Positions 10,889 to 22,674 of a stretch of 64,000 nt of DNA are shown here, one piece after another. Positions within the stretch are counted from its first letter, which is position 1; each line of letters opens with the position of its first letter. Both the position numbers and the translations under genes were made by a program. The notes under the pieces are model-generated. The model was not told where the DNA came from, ran no database searches, and saw nothing but the letters and a program-made list of their open reading frames with translations. The DNA comes from Labia minor (lineage: Eukaryota; Arthropoda; Insecta; Dermaptera; Spongiphoridae): positions 40,293,851-40,357,850 of the forward strand of contig OY720350.1 in the NCBI GenBank assembly GCA_963082975.1, written 5' to 3'.

Positions 10889-12351
10889 TAATATAAAAAA
10901 AATGTTTTAAATTCAATATTTCAACATTGTTATCTTCAGACTGATGATGTCACATAAGGACAAACAGATTCATGTCACGAAATAGTACAATAGATTAATT
11001 CCAACAATGCCTAGAAATAAAAAAAAAATAATTTCTAATATTAAAAAAAAAAAATTCATTAACTAATTTAATTTAATAAATTATTAGTTTATGATTATTT
11101 AAAATTTGACAATTTTTTTTTTTTTAAAGTTTTCAAGTACTTAAAACATATCAAATAAAATACTTATACATAGTTTCATCAAAGATTCTACAAGTTGTTA
11201 AACTTTTAGTAAATAAATATTATTTACCGGTACGTGTATTTAATATATATATATATATATATATATAGTATTTACATTATTTAAATCCTTAAGGAATATC
11301 TAAGATCAATCTCTCTCTTTCCACATCTTTGAAACTACAAAGAAACTTTTTTACTCGACTAGTTTTTGTATTTTGTTTTTTTTGTTTTTGTTTGTTATTT
11401 CTTTATTTTAGTTTTTATCCTGGTTGAATGACCATTTTACAAAACCATCGGTCAAGTTAGATTGCACAAGGGAATCATTCTTTGCCTTCACCCACCTTTG
11501 ACAACCATTTCCCAACAAATAGATGGTATTTTATCCATCTATTATTTGTTTGATATATCCACATCTATTGGTGAATGTATTTAACTGTATATATATTTAT
11601 AAATCTTATATATATTAACAAAATAATAATAATAAAACTAATTTTTGGCCTAAATTAATGGTTCATAAATATATTTATACAATTTAAATCAATTTTATAT
11701 CTATATATATATATATATATAAAATTTCTTATAGCATAGAAATTATATTTAACTGAAATATTTTATAAATTAACTGATCAGATGTTCTAATAAAATATCT
11801 GCCTTTATAATCAGTTGTATTTTTTTTAATGCAGATTAAAAATTCTTTGAAACTGTTGTTAATCAATGTATCACATATTAATTTTTCGTTATTATAACTT
11901 TTAATGAAATAATAATATTTAAATATATTTCAAAGACACATAATAAAATTCTTGTTTAATAAATGAAATTATTAAAAACTGACCTTTTCTATTATCTATA
12001 ATTAAAAGAGAATGTTAAAATGATTTCTATTTAAATTTCAATTGATTTTTGATTTTGATAATCATATAGAATTCTCAGAAATTAAATGATATTGAAAGAA
12101 TAAATATTTATCAGAATTTATCATTTTTTTAGATAAATTAAACAGTAAATTACAAGATAAAAGAAGAAAATAAAATAAATTAGCCCTGCCGTTTGGGCGT
12201 CTCTAGAATAAATGTCACTTCAAATTGAAAATAAAAAAATTATATTTACTTAAATGAATAATAATATCCAAATATATATTAAAAAAATTAACTCATATTG
12301 AATAGAAAATATTAAAAAATAGAATAATAATAATAAATAGAAATATATATA

Positions 12352-12396
<45 letters not shown>

Positions 12397-13650
12397 CGAT
12401 ATATAATATATCATATTATATAAATGACACGAGTAAAAATGAAATAGAAAAGAGATTAATTAGAAGAAAAGAAGATATATACATTTTCAAATTCTAATAA
12501 AATGTGTAAATAATTTTAAATTAAATTTTGAGTAATGTGCAGATATATCACGTTAAATATATATATATATATTAATAAATAAAATATCATTCATAATATG
12601 AATATGAAATAAAAAACAAATATGATATTTTTCTATTAAAATAATTATTAAAAAAAAATCAGTAAATCATTTGAGACTTTATTACAATGATGGTAGAGGT
12701 GATGTTAATTGATCGCTTTATATTGGTGAATTATGATAATTTCAATAGAAAATACACTTACGCTTTTGATATAGTAGAGAGAGAAAGAGCATCATCGCCG
12801 CCCGCCTGGTTTGAGTTGGCACGCGCCCTCACACAACGAAATCGACTCACTGACTGAGTGAGCGAGCGTTCACTCGACTAGGAGCCCCTGGTATTTAGGC
12901 AACCAGCAATACAAGCCACCCAATTTAAACTTGAAATATTTAAATAGCATACTCTATTATTAATTATTAATCGTATTAATTCTGCATCTAATATTTCATA
13001 AAAAATTTTAATAAGCATGCAAAAATTTTAAAATAAATTTATATATTTTTTTTTCTAATATAAGAAACGAATGGTTATCAATTTTAATGGAATTTAGAAA
13101 AAAAATAAACAAATAAATATTTTAAAAGAAACTATTGGAAAATAAAATATGAATTATAGTATAATATCAAGATAATATCAAGATGATAGATATATGAAAT
13201 ATATTAGGTTTTTTGGAATATTGTTTTGATATTTTCATAAATGGGTTTAAATAGAATTAATAAAAATAGAAAAGTAAAGAGCTATCAAAAGATGATTTAA
13301 TACGAGATAAAAAGAAAATTTATACAAAATTGATTAAGGTACCTTAAGTCTATACCAGTCTATGCCAGTAGGTATAGATGATTATTAAAAATAAGTAAAT
13401 TTGAAAATTTACTTTATTTAATAAGTTAATTAGTGTTTCATATTTTCTCTCTTTAAATGACAGTGCGGTAAAAAAGATCATCCACCCCCTTTTGTATTGA
13501 ATGAGGTGTGCGAATCTATCTATCCGATCACATAAGATTTAAAGTTTTTAACACAATTTTCACTGATAACTTTTTGTTGAAATAAGACTTTTTGGATTAA
13601 TACTATATTTTTGTGAGTGTAGCAAATTTATGAAATGTATTTGCTTTTAG
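10889..13650. other. AT-rich DNA with TA microsatellites and one GC-rich island
   Basis: TA repeats lie at about 11244-11268, 11701-11720 and 12354-12391. A more balanced patch spans 11400-11560. A clear GC-rich island at 12785-12915 contains CATCATCGCCGCCCGCC and GCACGCGCC; it is listed separately. No coding frame is recognisable. Confidence 0.5.
12785..12915. other. GC-rich island, possible promoter or exon
   Basis: About 130 bp stand out from flanks of roughly 20% GC. They contain a GCCGCCCGCC run, GGCACGCGCC, and a palindromic CACTGACTGAGTGAGCGAG stretch. No repeat family in this window matches it. It could be a promoter, an untranslated exon or an old insertion. No frame carries a recognisable domain. 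Confidence 0.25.
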
Positions 13651-13843
13651 CTTCAATGGTCCTTTTGAAAATGAGCTGCATTTGTCAAAAGTTGATAGAA
13701 AACTACGAATTTTGAATAATGCCCGTATACAAATACACACACAGAGAGAGACATTTTTCTCAACCTTATTGAAAATGACTCAGAGACCTTCAAAACGTAT
13801 AACAACATCAAAATCTCGCCATCGAAAATTTTCGTGATCACAA
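13651..13843 (-). mobile_element. B2: family B left-half fragment
   Basis: On the minus strand it matches B from the GATCACGAAAATTTTCGATG block through the microsatellite to the TCAACTTTTGACAAATG block. It is diverged. Its left terminus is lost where Helitron H2 begins. Confidence 0.65.
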
Positions 13844-14655
13844 TCTCTCATTTATATATATAAAAAAAGGTTTTTGTCCGCACATTGCTCAGAATTTAAA
13901 ATTTTTTTCATATCTTCGCGTTTCATGACCTCTAGAATCCAAAAGTGACTTTAGAATTTTTCATGTCTGTCTGTCTGTCCGGAAAATAACTATTTTATAG
14001 ACTCAGAATTGGCTGAACCGATTTCTATGAAATTACATCACAATATTCTTATATACCTCTATAGTAACATAGGCTATACATTTTATTAATATTTAATAAA
14101 TAACCGGAGAAATTAATTTTTTAAAGTTTATATAATTCTCTGTGTTGTTCATTCAAGAGCAGATCGCGGCTCACTGACCCTAGTGGAAGCATTTTAAACA
14201 ATGAATTATCATAGCGATTCCCAATCAAAGAATTATTATAATATTTCACTTTTTATTTTAAATTCTAATATTAAAATATCAATTCAATTAAATAATTTAT
14301 TCTAAAAGTTCTCATTTTAATTAATTTAATAAAATATTTAGATCATATTTATATTAACTTAATTTTTATTTATTCTTTCTATATATTTGAATATTTCTTC
14401 TTTTCTATATGAAAGTGAAAGATTAAAAAAACAGAATATATGTATTATTTTTAATATTTTATGAATAAAAAAAAATATTTTCACAAAACGTCAATTAAAA
14501 TGACTAAATTATATTATTTTTTTGTTTTTGTTTCAATTATTAATTACAACTATATTTTAAGTGAAAAAATGATTTCTTGGTTATATAAAATTAAGATTTG
14601 ATTTTTTAGACAAATGATAGCCCCTGTCTAGGTGTGAAGAGCGCCGAGCAGCTAG
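13844..14655 (+). mobile_element. H2: non-autonomous Helitron
   Basis: It starts TCTCTCATTTATATATATAA after A (13843) and ends GAGCAGCTAG before T (14656), as canonical Helitrons do. A GTCTGTCTGTCTGTCC array at about 13966-13980 precedes a GGCTGAACCGATTTCTATGA block. The end region (CCCCTGTCTAGGTGTGAAGA) matches 59171-59230 inverted. It appears inserted into B2 and codes for nothing recognisable. Confidence 0.75.
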
Positions 14656-16003
14656 TATTATTTATTAAAATATTTATGTAAATCTTTGTATTTAGAAATA
14701 ATATATTTGTATATTAAGATCCACTTAATACAAACAATGAATTTGTTTTTTCTCTCTTTTATCCCTTTAATTATAAAATTTGAAAGCAAAGGAAGAAATT
14801 AAGGACTTTGTTATTTTAATTTGAAAAGCTTTTTCTAAATCTTATTTTTAGGAAAAAGATTGATGGCTCGAGAAATCAGAAATTTGAATTGAAATATAAA
14901 AGAATACAGGGTGTTATATATATATATATTGCTAAGAATGTAATTTTAACAATTCCCATAATTAAATTAAATTGATATCTTGCTGGCGAAGGGTAGCCAT
15001 TTATTAGTAAAGCTTTTTCTTCTTGAATATTCTTTAAAAAAAATAATAAATAAAAGTGGTGAATATAAATTATAATTTTCTTTATTCCTTTCTTATATAG
15101 ATGATTAATTCAGTCCTCAGGGTATAACATTTCAAAGAAATTATTTAAGACCCGAGGTGGAATAATTAATACTTCAATTTAATTTTTAATTAACTTTCAA
15201 ATCTGTCTTAGGTAGATTTTTGTTTCTTTTGCAATTTTACATTATTTTTATTTAAAAAGATTATACTATAAGCACACAGTTTTAAGATAGAAATGTAAGT
15301 TATGATAAAGTAAATAAATAAAACATAGAAATATATCAAATAAAGAATTATTGCTAAAAACTCATAATAATTACAATGATCATATTAATGATTAGTCTAT
15401 CGAGATCCAAAAATATGAATATTAAAAAATTTTATTTAACTTTCAATCTTTTAACCAAAAAAGTTTGGTAAATATATTATACTTATCGGTATTACTATAA
15501 ATAATAATTCATATATGAAATAAGAGAGCATATATAAACTGAAAAATCAATTTTTCATTAAGTGATTTTTGGGTTAATTTATTTTATTTATTCTCACACA
15601 CACAATTAAAATTTTTATAAAATTAATAGATTTAACCGAAAGCATTAATTGAAACAATTAAAGTTAAGTAGACTAAAGATTCAAAAAATATAAAAGTTAA
15701 ATATATGTTAAATACTCTGTGAAGTACCAAGCTTGAAAGTGTCTTCTGAAGATGGTGTAATAGCAGAAATGCGCATAAAGTAAATATATCAATAAACTTC
15801 AAATTTCACAGAATGTTTAATTAAAATTTATTTCTATTATTTACACTTATTATACTAGCAAAAATTGCATATATACATAATAAGGTCAAATATTTTACCA
15901 AGTGAATTTGAATATTGTTTCATCTTGAAATGACAATCGAGTTATTTTAATTTATTTGTACCACTTTAGAAAATACATTTTTAATGACAATTCTTAGAAA
16001 ACT
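14656..16003. other. AT-rich intergenic DNA, no feature recognised
   Basis: A/T-rich throughout, with only a short balanced patch near 14975-15010. No repeat family, RNA gene or plausible coding frame is recognisable. Confidence 0.5.
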
Positions 16004-16971
16004 CATTTAATAATTGTAATAAATAATTAAAAAATTATATATTTTTTATAGGGTCGAGCGATAGAGCTCAGTGTACCAGGTACTTATTATTGATATTCCA
16101 ATGTCAAGTCAAAAAATTCAATCTACTATTTTCCAATAATTCTAATAATCAATTTAAATCATTGCAATATCTGTTTCTGGCTATCGTTTCCTAAAACAAA
16201 TTCTAAAATTAATTAATTTATATTAATATAAATAATTATAATAAAAAAATATATTATTTATATATTTAATATTCTTAAAGTACGCACCTACCATATTTAC
16301 TTATCGTGGATTCTAAATATATATTATAAAAGGGTTGGTAATGAAAAAGAGATAGAACAGCAGAGATAGGACGATAATTTCATTATTCCTTAAAAAGGTA
16401 TCCAGCTATGTATATAATATATTTCTATTGAGTAATTATTTATTAATTTAATGGGATTTAATTTGGACCCTTTGTGGGGACACCCTTGGAAATTTTATTC
16501 TTGTACGTACGTATATCCTGGGCACGTTTTCCTTTACCCCTCGTATGAAATTGTTCTTGTGTACAATTAAATTGAAACAGAGAGGTTAGAAACGTTCGTA
16601 CGTTGCCTAGGCACATGACCAACATCGCTAACACCTTTCTGCTTTTAATTAAATCTTTTTTTCTTATCTTAGCCGTGTCGTTTTCTCTCACGCGTACGAT
16701 ATTCTATCAAAGTCATTCCTTGTTCATTTACTATTTATGGAATATTATATCTATATAATTATTTATCTCGTTATCATGATGATAAATTTACATATCTGTT
16801 CAGTTTAATAATATAAATACTTAGTACCGGCTCGGTAATTAAGTTAAAAAAAAATAATTCATTATTATTGGGTTTGGCTGGAAATATTAATACCTAGGAC
16901 ACCGAGCTCTCGCTCGACCCTTTAAAAAATATTAATATACAATTCTTTAATTATTTATTACAATTATTAAA
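16004..16971. mobile_element. Element with long (about 80 bp) terminal inverted repeats
   Basis: The left arm 16004-16082 and right arm 16888-16971 are inverted copies. The outer part is CATTTAATAATTGTAATAAA. The inner part is AGGGTCGAGCGA...GAGCTC...GTGT. The interior of about 800 bp has no convincing coding; a 77-codon minus frame at 16458-16691 has no recognisable domain. The TAGGG-like inner end and a hAT coding relic 120 bp away hint at hAT, but no target duplication was found. Confidence 0.55.
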
Positions 16972-17095
16972 TGTTGCATCATTTTTTTTAAATAGATGCT
17001 AAAGATGTTTTTTAGAAATAAATAACATATAATTTAATAAATTTAAAATTAATAAAAACTTAAATCATTTAACAAAATATAATTTAAAACCAAGA

Positions 17096-17380
17096 TTAAA
17101 ACATTTTCTTTCTTGCTTTAAGTGATGCAAATTTTCTTATAAGTGATTCTGAATTAAGAGAATCGCTTATCTGATGTTCAATTGATATCATCGCCAGTGC
17201 CGATAATCTTTCTTGAGAAATGGTAGATCTGAGATAATTTTTTATCAACTTTAATTTCGAAAAAGACCGTTCGCCGCTAGCCACAGACACAGGAAGAGTC
17301 AGAAAAATTCACAGTACAATGACAAGGTTTGAACAAGATGAAGATAAATTATTTTCATAAATGTATTCCAAAACATCCAT
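17096..17380 (-). pseudogene. hAT transposase C-terminal dimerisation domain, relic
   Basis: The minus strand encodes about 94 residues, opening at 17378-17380 with one in-frame stop near residue 25. The core (S)VASGERSFSKLKLIKN...LRSTISQERLSALAM is the hAT C-terminal dimerisation region, found in hAT transposases and in ZMYM1-like host proteins. The catalytic parts are missing, so the piece is dead. It lies between the long-TIR element and B3 and may derive from an autonomous relative of the former; that link is inference. Confidence 0.8.
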
Positions 17381-17524
17381 TTTATAATTATAATTATATA
17401 ATTCAACTTGGTTGAATCGCTGAAAGTACTTAGTTACTTTTTAACTGCTAATCACGCGCCAGCACGTGATGTGGTGCCAACAACAAAAAGCCAAACATGG
17501 GCTGGTTTAATAAATATTATTTAA

Positions 17525-17786
17525 TTATTAAAGCTTTGGTGGTTGTTTTTATTTATAATTTCTCCTGTAATTTTGAAATTGTAAGCACGTTCAGAGCGCC
17601 ATCTGGTTGGTGACTTGGGTCTTATATTAATGATCAGTGGTCACTTGTCACTGGACACTCGAACAGTGAAGTCGCTTGATAACGATTGCAGAAGTAGCAA
17701 TCGAAACGTTGTGTATATGTTTGTATTTTTTGAATAAATTTACAATAACAAATATCAATATGTGGTTTAATTTACAAAATTCCATT
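17525..17786 (+). mobile_element. Retroposed insert with hammerhead-like motif and 14-bp TSD
   Basis: It is bounded by ATAAATATTATTTA on both sides (about 17510-17523 and 17787-17800), a target duplication inside B3. It contains a 7-bp perfect stem (CGATTGC...GCAATCG) followed by AAACGTTG (17682-17711). That arrangement resembles hammerhead stem II plus GAAAC, as known in Penelope-like elements. No coding remains. The family assignment is inference; the duplication is seen directly. Confidence 0.55.
17596..17609 (-). promoter_or_regulatory. CTCF-like motif
   Basis: GCGCCATCTGGTTG, read in reverse complement, matches the CTCF core (CCASYAGRKGGC-type) with one mismatch. It sits inside the retroposed insert. 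Motif only; binding is unproven. Confidence 0.3.
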
Positions 17787-17886
17787 ATAAATATTATTTA
17801 TTAATTTTAATTTATAATTTAATTTTTTAATTAAATTTAATTTAAATATAATATATGTTAATTAAGACGAGCGGAGACACTCCAGA

Positions 17887-18520
17887 TTTTTTTAAAATAA
17901 TTTCATAAAATAATTAAAATTTGTAAAAGGTTAAAATAAGTGAAATAATCACATTCAAATACTGACTAAATTAAGATTAGACCTCAAATGTTAATAAATT
18001 AAGAAAAACAGACAATCAAAATCAATTACTATTGGTAATTATACAAATATTCATTTATATATATTTATAATTTTTGATAAAAGCTGTCGATGATACACAA
18101 TCAGACATCATCTTAAAAATATCTGAAATGAATTCATATCACCTAAAATATTTTTGTCAATCATGGTTCCATTAATATATTATACCTTTAATATTTGATA
18201 TTGAGGTATTAATTAAAATTTTATTTAAATATTCTCTCAGTATATATTCTATATATTAAAAATTATAAACAAGATGTTAAAATGTAAACCACTCCACTGA
18301 ATTTATTCTACTTTTCTCAGTTTGTGTGCCCTCCAGTCCCTGAACGCAACAAGCTTCGATGCGGAATGAAACCGTACTCTTGTTGACTATCGTGGTGTTA
18401 AACAAAACAAATATTATATTATATTACATCAATTTATAAAAAAAACTCTTCTTAACTATCAAATATGTAAACAATAAAAATTAAAGGTGCGCTAACATTG
18501 TGTGACACATCTCTTTTTAC
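17887..18520. other. AT-rich intergenic DNA
   Basis: A/T-rich, with one balanced patch at 18310-18400 (CTCAGTTTGTGTGCCCTCCA). It contains no recognisable repeat or gene. Confidence 0.5.
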
Positions 18521-19400
18521 TATCTCGCCCTGAACATAATATACGATATAATCAATTGAATGAATTGAAGAAGATAAATCAAAAAGATTATGGACACTTC
18601 AAGGCATGCATTAAAATTCGTGTTCATTAAGGCATTCAATATTTCAAGTTCAATTAAAAAATCTGGAGTGTCTCCACTCGACTAACTCGGAATTTGAATT
18701 TAAATAACATATATTATATTTAAATTTAATTTAATTAATTATAAATTATAAATTTAAATTAATAAATAATTTTTATTAAACCAGCGCGTCTTTGGCTCTT
18801 TGTTGATGGCACCAAGTCACGTGCTGGCGCGTGATTTGCAGTTGTGTTTAAAAATTAATTCTGGTATTTGCAGTGATTCAATCAAGCTGAAATTCTATAT
18901 AAAGCAGTTTTAGACAATTTTTAATCATGTGAAAAACTTTCAAACATATACCTTTAATTTTACGGTCACTTTAGTGGAAAAAAATCAAAACGTACGTAAT
19001 AACCCTCTTCCGGTTGAGCTACATTTCTCAAAAGTTGATAGAAAACTACAATTTTTGAATAATGCCCATATACCAAATTTTGCTTAATCCTGTCTACATA
19101 CATACACGTACACACACACACACAGAAATTTTTTTCACCCTTAGTGAAAATGACTCAGGAGCCTTCAAAACGTATAAAAACATCAAAATCTCAACATCAA
19201 AAATTTTCGTGATCGCAATACTATCTCTGGCGAGATAGTAATTAATGAAGATCAATTTACTGTTAGTCTATTATTATTTTAGATATTAAAAAAACTCAAT
19301 ATTTTGTACATTCTACGAAAGAAGATTGTTTTTAAGGTCAGTTGCCGTTTAAGAGAGGTAAAGGTATTCTATGATCAGTAGGACGGTTCCTTTGCAGTTG
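18521..19400. repeat. Segmental duplication, copy 1 (matches 31.5-32.9 kb)
   Basis: Starting near 18535, this block matches 31535-32370: the left flank (AATGAATTGAAGAAGATAAA), a minus-strand B element, and the right flank (TTTTGTACATTCTACGAAAG...AGGACGGTTCC). The match includes unique DNA on both sides of B, so it is a duplication of the locus rather than two independent insertions. A bare B start (TACTATCTCGCC) sits at its left edge, 18520-18531. Confidence 0.8.
18662..19240 (-). mobile_element. B5: complete family B element
   Basis: On the minus strand it starts ACTATCTCGCCAGAGATAGT and ends with the TGGAG-ACA-CTCCA hairpin next to an A-tract. A GT-type microsatellite lies at about 19100-19121. 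It lies within the duplicated locus; its counterpart is B9. Confidence 0.75.
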
Positions 19401-19674
19401 TGTTTAAAAATTAATTCTGGTACTTGCAGCGATTCAATCAAGCTGTAATTCTATATATAGCAGTTTTATACAATTTTTAATCATGTGAAAAATTATCAAA
19501 TATATATCTTTATTTTTACGGTCACTTTAAAAGAAAAAAATTCAAAACGTTGTAGGTAATGACCCTCTTCCAGTTGAGCTACATTTCTCAAAATTTGATA
19601 GAAAACTATGAATTTTAAATAATGCCCATGTACCAAATTTCATCATTCTAGCTCAAACCGTTGACGAGATAGTA
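19396..19674 (-). mobile_element. B6: internally deleted family B element
   Basis: It runs from the B block GCAGTTGTGTTTAAAAATTA to the CATTCTAGCTCAAACCG block and then jumps to GACGAGATAGTA. The microsatellite and left third are deleted, but a left terminus remains. Its right end is cut at the same point as B10. Confidence 0.65.
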
Positions 19675-20457
19675 ATTATATTAATAATAGATAGTGAAGG
19701 GATATAGTGCATAGGAAAAATTATAAAATTTAATAATCTTTTTTGACAAACTTATTTTCTACATCAATTGTTTATTAGTCATAAATATCGAAATGTCATA
19801 AATAAAAGTTATATTATAATGAATACTGATACAATATGTAAATCCCAAAAATTATTTTTTCTTAAAAACAAAAATTCAATGAATTTAATGAAATGACCAA
19901 TTCGTATATAAGTCGTATTTAAATCTTTGCTGAAGATACATTATGTTGATCTCAATGAATAGGGGAGGAGGAATTCACTCTAATTGTGTATCTGATATTT
20001 CCCAGGTGTCTGGTCCATTCTTCTTTCGAGTTCTACGATCCCCCTGCTTGTAACCAAGAAAGGCAGATATTTTGATAGTCTCATCACATGTCTAACTTAT
20101 TCCATGTTTTGACATTTATTAACAGTTGATCTTCCCCTCTTTATACGCCCTTCAAACTACGTTTCCATTACTTGAATAATCGATAAATAAAATTCAAAAA
20201 AAAAAAAAAAAAAATTACTAGAAAATATACATCTCATATTTATTAAGATAAATATGAATATAGATAAATTTTTATCAAAAAATAAATAATCATAATTATA
20301 AATTTAGAAAAATGTATTTACTCGTTAATTTAGTTTTTGTTATTTTATTTTTTTATGTAAATAAAGTAAATATAAATTTTTTAGATATTATACGATTGGT
20401 ATATATTCATTAAATATTTTGTTAGTTGTATAAATAAACAATTATTTATTATAAAAT
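19675..20457. other. AT-rich DNA with one balanced patch
   Basis: Positions 19960-20165 are less A/T-rich (GGGGAGGAGGAATTCACTC; ATCCCCCTGCTTGTAACC). They match no repeat here and have no recognisable coding. Poly-A lies at 20196-20214. Confidence 0.4.
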
Positions 20458-20700
20458 GTAGCGCCGGGGCGCGTAGGGGGTGAAATAATTAAATTCAAAA
20501 ATAATAAAATGCAAGTGTATTGAAGGTTACTCACGTTTGCAGCGGTTTATTGAATGAAAGGTATAATAGTCGTTGGAGATGATACGATACGATGACTTCT
20601 GGTATAAAAAGGGGGGCTCAAAAAGGGAAGGATATGATTCTTAGGAGGTACAAATATGAATTTAACTATAGCTATAGTCTGTTGAATGGGTGAGATGACT
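20458..20700 (+). mobile_element. Possible LTR fragment with TATA box
   Basis: It begins TGTAGCGCCGGGGCGCG, which looks like an LTR start. At 20600-20615 it carries GGTATAAAAAGGGGGG, a good TATA-box context. The right end and target duplication are not identified, so solo LTR status is a guess. A promoter fragment of another kind is possible. Confidence 0.3.
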
Positions 20701-21132
20701 TGGAAACTTTTTAAAAAAATAAATAAATGGAGTTTCATGAAAAGAATAATTATTTAGGAGGACCTGCAGATGGAGCAGCAATCAAGCTAAAATTACACTG
20801 TTATGATTTAAATACTCTTGGATCAAACACTTAACATAGAAAATAGAAAAACATTAGCACTCTATTTATATAATAGAATAGAGTATTTATAGTAAAGAAA
20901 GTATGAGGTACTTTAAAAATTTATTCTTTACAATTTTATTGTAGTCACGGACTTATTGACCTACCCTCGTACATTTTTTCAAATCTTCGTATTTGATCCA
21001 TTCACCTATGTTTTGCTACATTATATAACTGGTTTCACACAAATATTTTTACTGAAGAACACATTATTATATTTTTAATTTTAGACACAATAAATAAAGA
21101 ATAATTAGATTGTAAAGTGGAAAATACTTAAA
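20701..21132. other. AT-rich intergenic DNA, no feature recognised
   Basis: Nothing recognisable apart from A/T-rich sequence and a short palindromic run near 20862-20890. Confidence 0.5.
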
Positions 21133-21642
21133 GGGGAAGATGGGGTAATGGCACTCACCTTAAAATCTCTTGAAATATAAAACTTTTTAACAGTTTAATC
21201 GTGCTTCCCTCTATATGACAACTAACAAAAAAATTTTAATTAATCGCCAAGTCGATATTACAGTTACAGCGTTTAGTAACTTGTGACGCTCAAAATTGTC
21301 ATTTTCAATCTATTAATATATCAACTTTTTTTTTATTTAAGCTGTAAGTATTTCAAATTTTATTTTATTTTGATTATTATTATATGCGTAGATAGTGTTC
21401 TAAATACTTATCAAGTCTATGTCTATTAATTTTACTTAAGTCAAATAGTTTCAGTTTTTTATGTTATAACAGACGGCGCAACATTTTGGGGTAATGGCGA
21501 TCAGATGAGCGCCATTTCCCCAAAGCTAAGCGTGTTTATCCGCAATCAATTATTATAGCATAAACTTTTTTTCTTGTTCTGTAGAGCGAAGTGAAGCGAA
21601 AAATAGTAGAGTTCATAGTCCGAAAGCGGAGAAGACAAAATT

Positions 21643-21810
21643 ATTTATGATGAAGATGAACTTGACGATCTGGATCCTAACGAATTCTGTAACGAATTCG
21701 GGAAAGATGGAGAAATGTGGTTTAGATGTAGCGTTTGTAGCAGCTGGATCCATCAAGAATGCAGCGGAAGTACCAAGGCCAAAAATTACATTTGCGATAT
21801 GTGTATTTAA
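21643..21810 (+). pseudogene. PHD-like C-terminal tail of a pogo-type transposase
   Basis: The 55-residue open frame ends in a stop. An acidic stretch (DEDELDDLDPNE) is followed by a cysteine-rich module: WFRCSVC, SSWIHQEC and YICDMC. The C-x2-C ... W-I-H-x2-C ... C-x2-C spacing is that of the PHD-like finger found at the end of many insect pogo/CENP-B-type (DDE_1) transposases. The catalytic domain is missing, so the element is non-autonomous. The finger itself is intact. A host PHD exon is less likely because the fragment lies inside matching terminal inverted repeats. Confidence 0.65.
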
Positions 21811-21964
21811 ACAATGAGCGCCATTACCCCGACCTCTGGGCAATCGCGATCATTGTAAACTTTTGCAAAATGGTCATAATTACCATTATAAGAATAAAAA
21901 TTTTCATTTTTTAATTTGTAACAAGTTAGTCAATATAGTGATGTATAGATATATGTGTGTTTTT

Positions 21965-22604
21965 ACCGACCGACGATAGTAAGGGAGGTATTGTTTTCAC
22001 ACCAAATTTCACATGTGGAGATTTTTACATATCTCCACGAATCATGCATTTTCTTAACAGAAAAAAGTATTTTCAGCATGATGTCTGTCCTTCCTTCTGC
22101 CCGTCCGTATAGATGTGTACAGCCTGAACGGCTCACCCGATTTTGATGAAATTTGGTATATTTACTTAATGCATCAGTGGGATGAATTGATCAACTTTTG
22201 GTGCAAATCCGGAAACCGAAAGTGGTAGTATTAGCGATCGACGATAGGAAGGGAAGGGTTACTTTCACAGCAAATTTCACATGAGGAGATTTTTTTATAT
22301 ATCACCACGAAGCATGCACTTTGTATTGGTTTTATCCTCGAGAAAAATCATATTTATTAGTTTTTTCTTGATTTAAAATTATATGACGTCATCCAGTCAT
22401 TCATGACGTCACAGCCTGGTCTTGCATATATATTATAAATAAAATAAAATTAAAAATGTTTATATTTATTTTTTATGTATCCATATCTGTTTTTTATTAC
22501 ATTAATAGATATATTAAAATTATTTGAAATTGTTTCTGTAGCTGGAAATTAATTTACTTCAAACCGTCGCTCGGTTCGGACCTGGCCACAGGTCAACTTA
22601 TTTT
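21965..22604 (+). mobile_element. A3: complete family A element
   Basis: It starts ACCGACCGACGATAG after T5, inside the pogo-type element, and ends with GACCTGGCCACAGGTC then AACTTATTTT. The near-right repeat reads CGTCGCTCGGT, one change. The GTCY array at 22083-22108 is short and degenerate. The ETS-like motif is mutated (ACCGAAAGTG). Two TGACGTCA-like palindromes are at about 22384 and 22404. Confidence 0.78.
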
Positions 22605-22674
22605 AATTATTGTTTTGTTTTATATCAAATTTGGACAACCTCCCTTAAGTGAGCGCCATTTCCCCAACTTCCCC

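Larger units (their letters stand above)
17390..17886 (+). mobile_element. B3: family B right half, interrupted
   Basis: It starts at the B block TTGGTTGAATCGCTGAAAGT, runs through the CAGCACGTGATGTGGTGCC block, and ends GGAGACACTCCAGATTTTTTT. The GCGAGATAGT motif is decayed. A PLE-like insert (17525-17786) splits it. The left half and microsatellite are absent. Confidence 0.7.
21133..22674. mobile_element. pogo-type DNA element with C-terminal coding relic; hosts A3
   Basis: The ends are inverted: GGGGAAGATGGGGTAATGGC on the left and a matching CGCCATTTCCCCAACTTCCCC on the right, flanked by a TA-like site (TA on the right, degenerate on the left). Further copies of GGGGTAATGGCG / GCGCCATTTCCCC lie inside (21490-21525, 21820-21835). 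A relic of the transposase C-terminus is at 21643-21810. Element A3 is inserted at 21965-22604. Pogo-like assignment rests on the TA site and the PHD-like tail. Confidence 0.6.

Noticed and set aside
22570-22600. GGTTCGGACC in family A right end as a tRNA B box
   Set aside because: No A box at the right distance. The sequence is explained by the subterminal repeat and hairpin.
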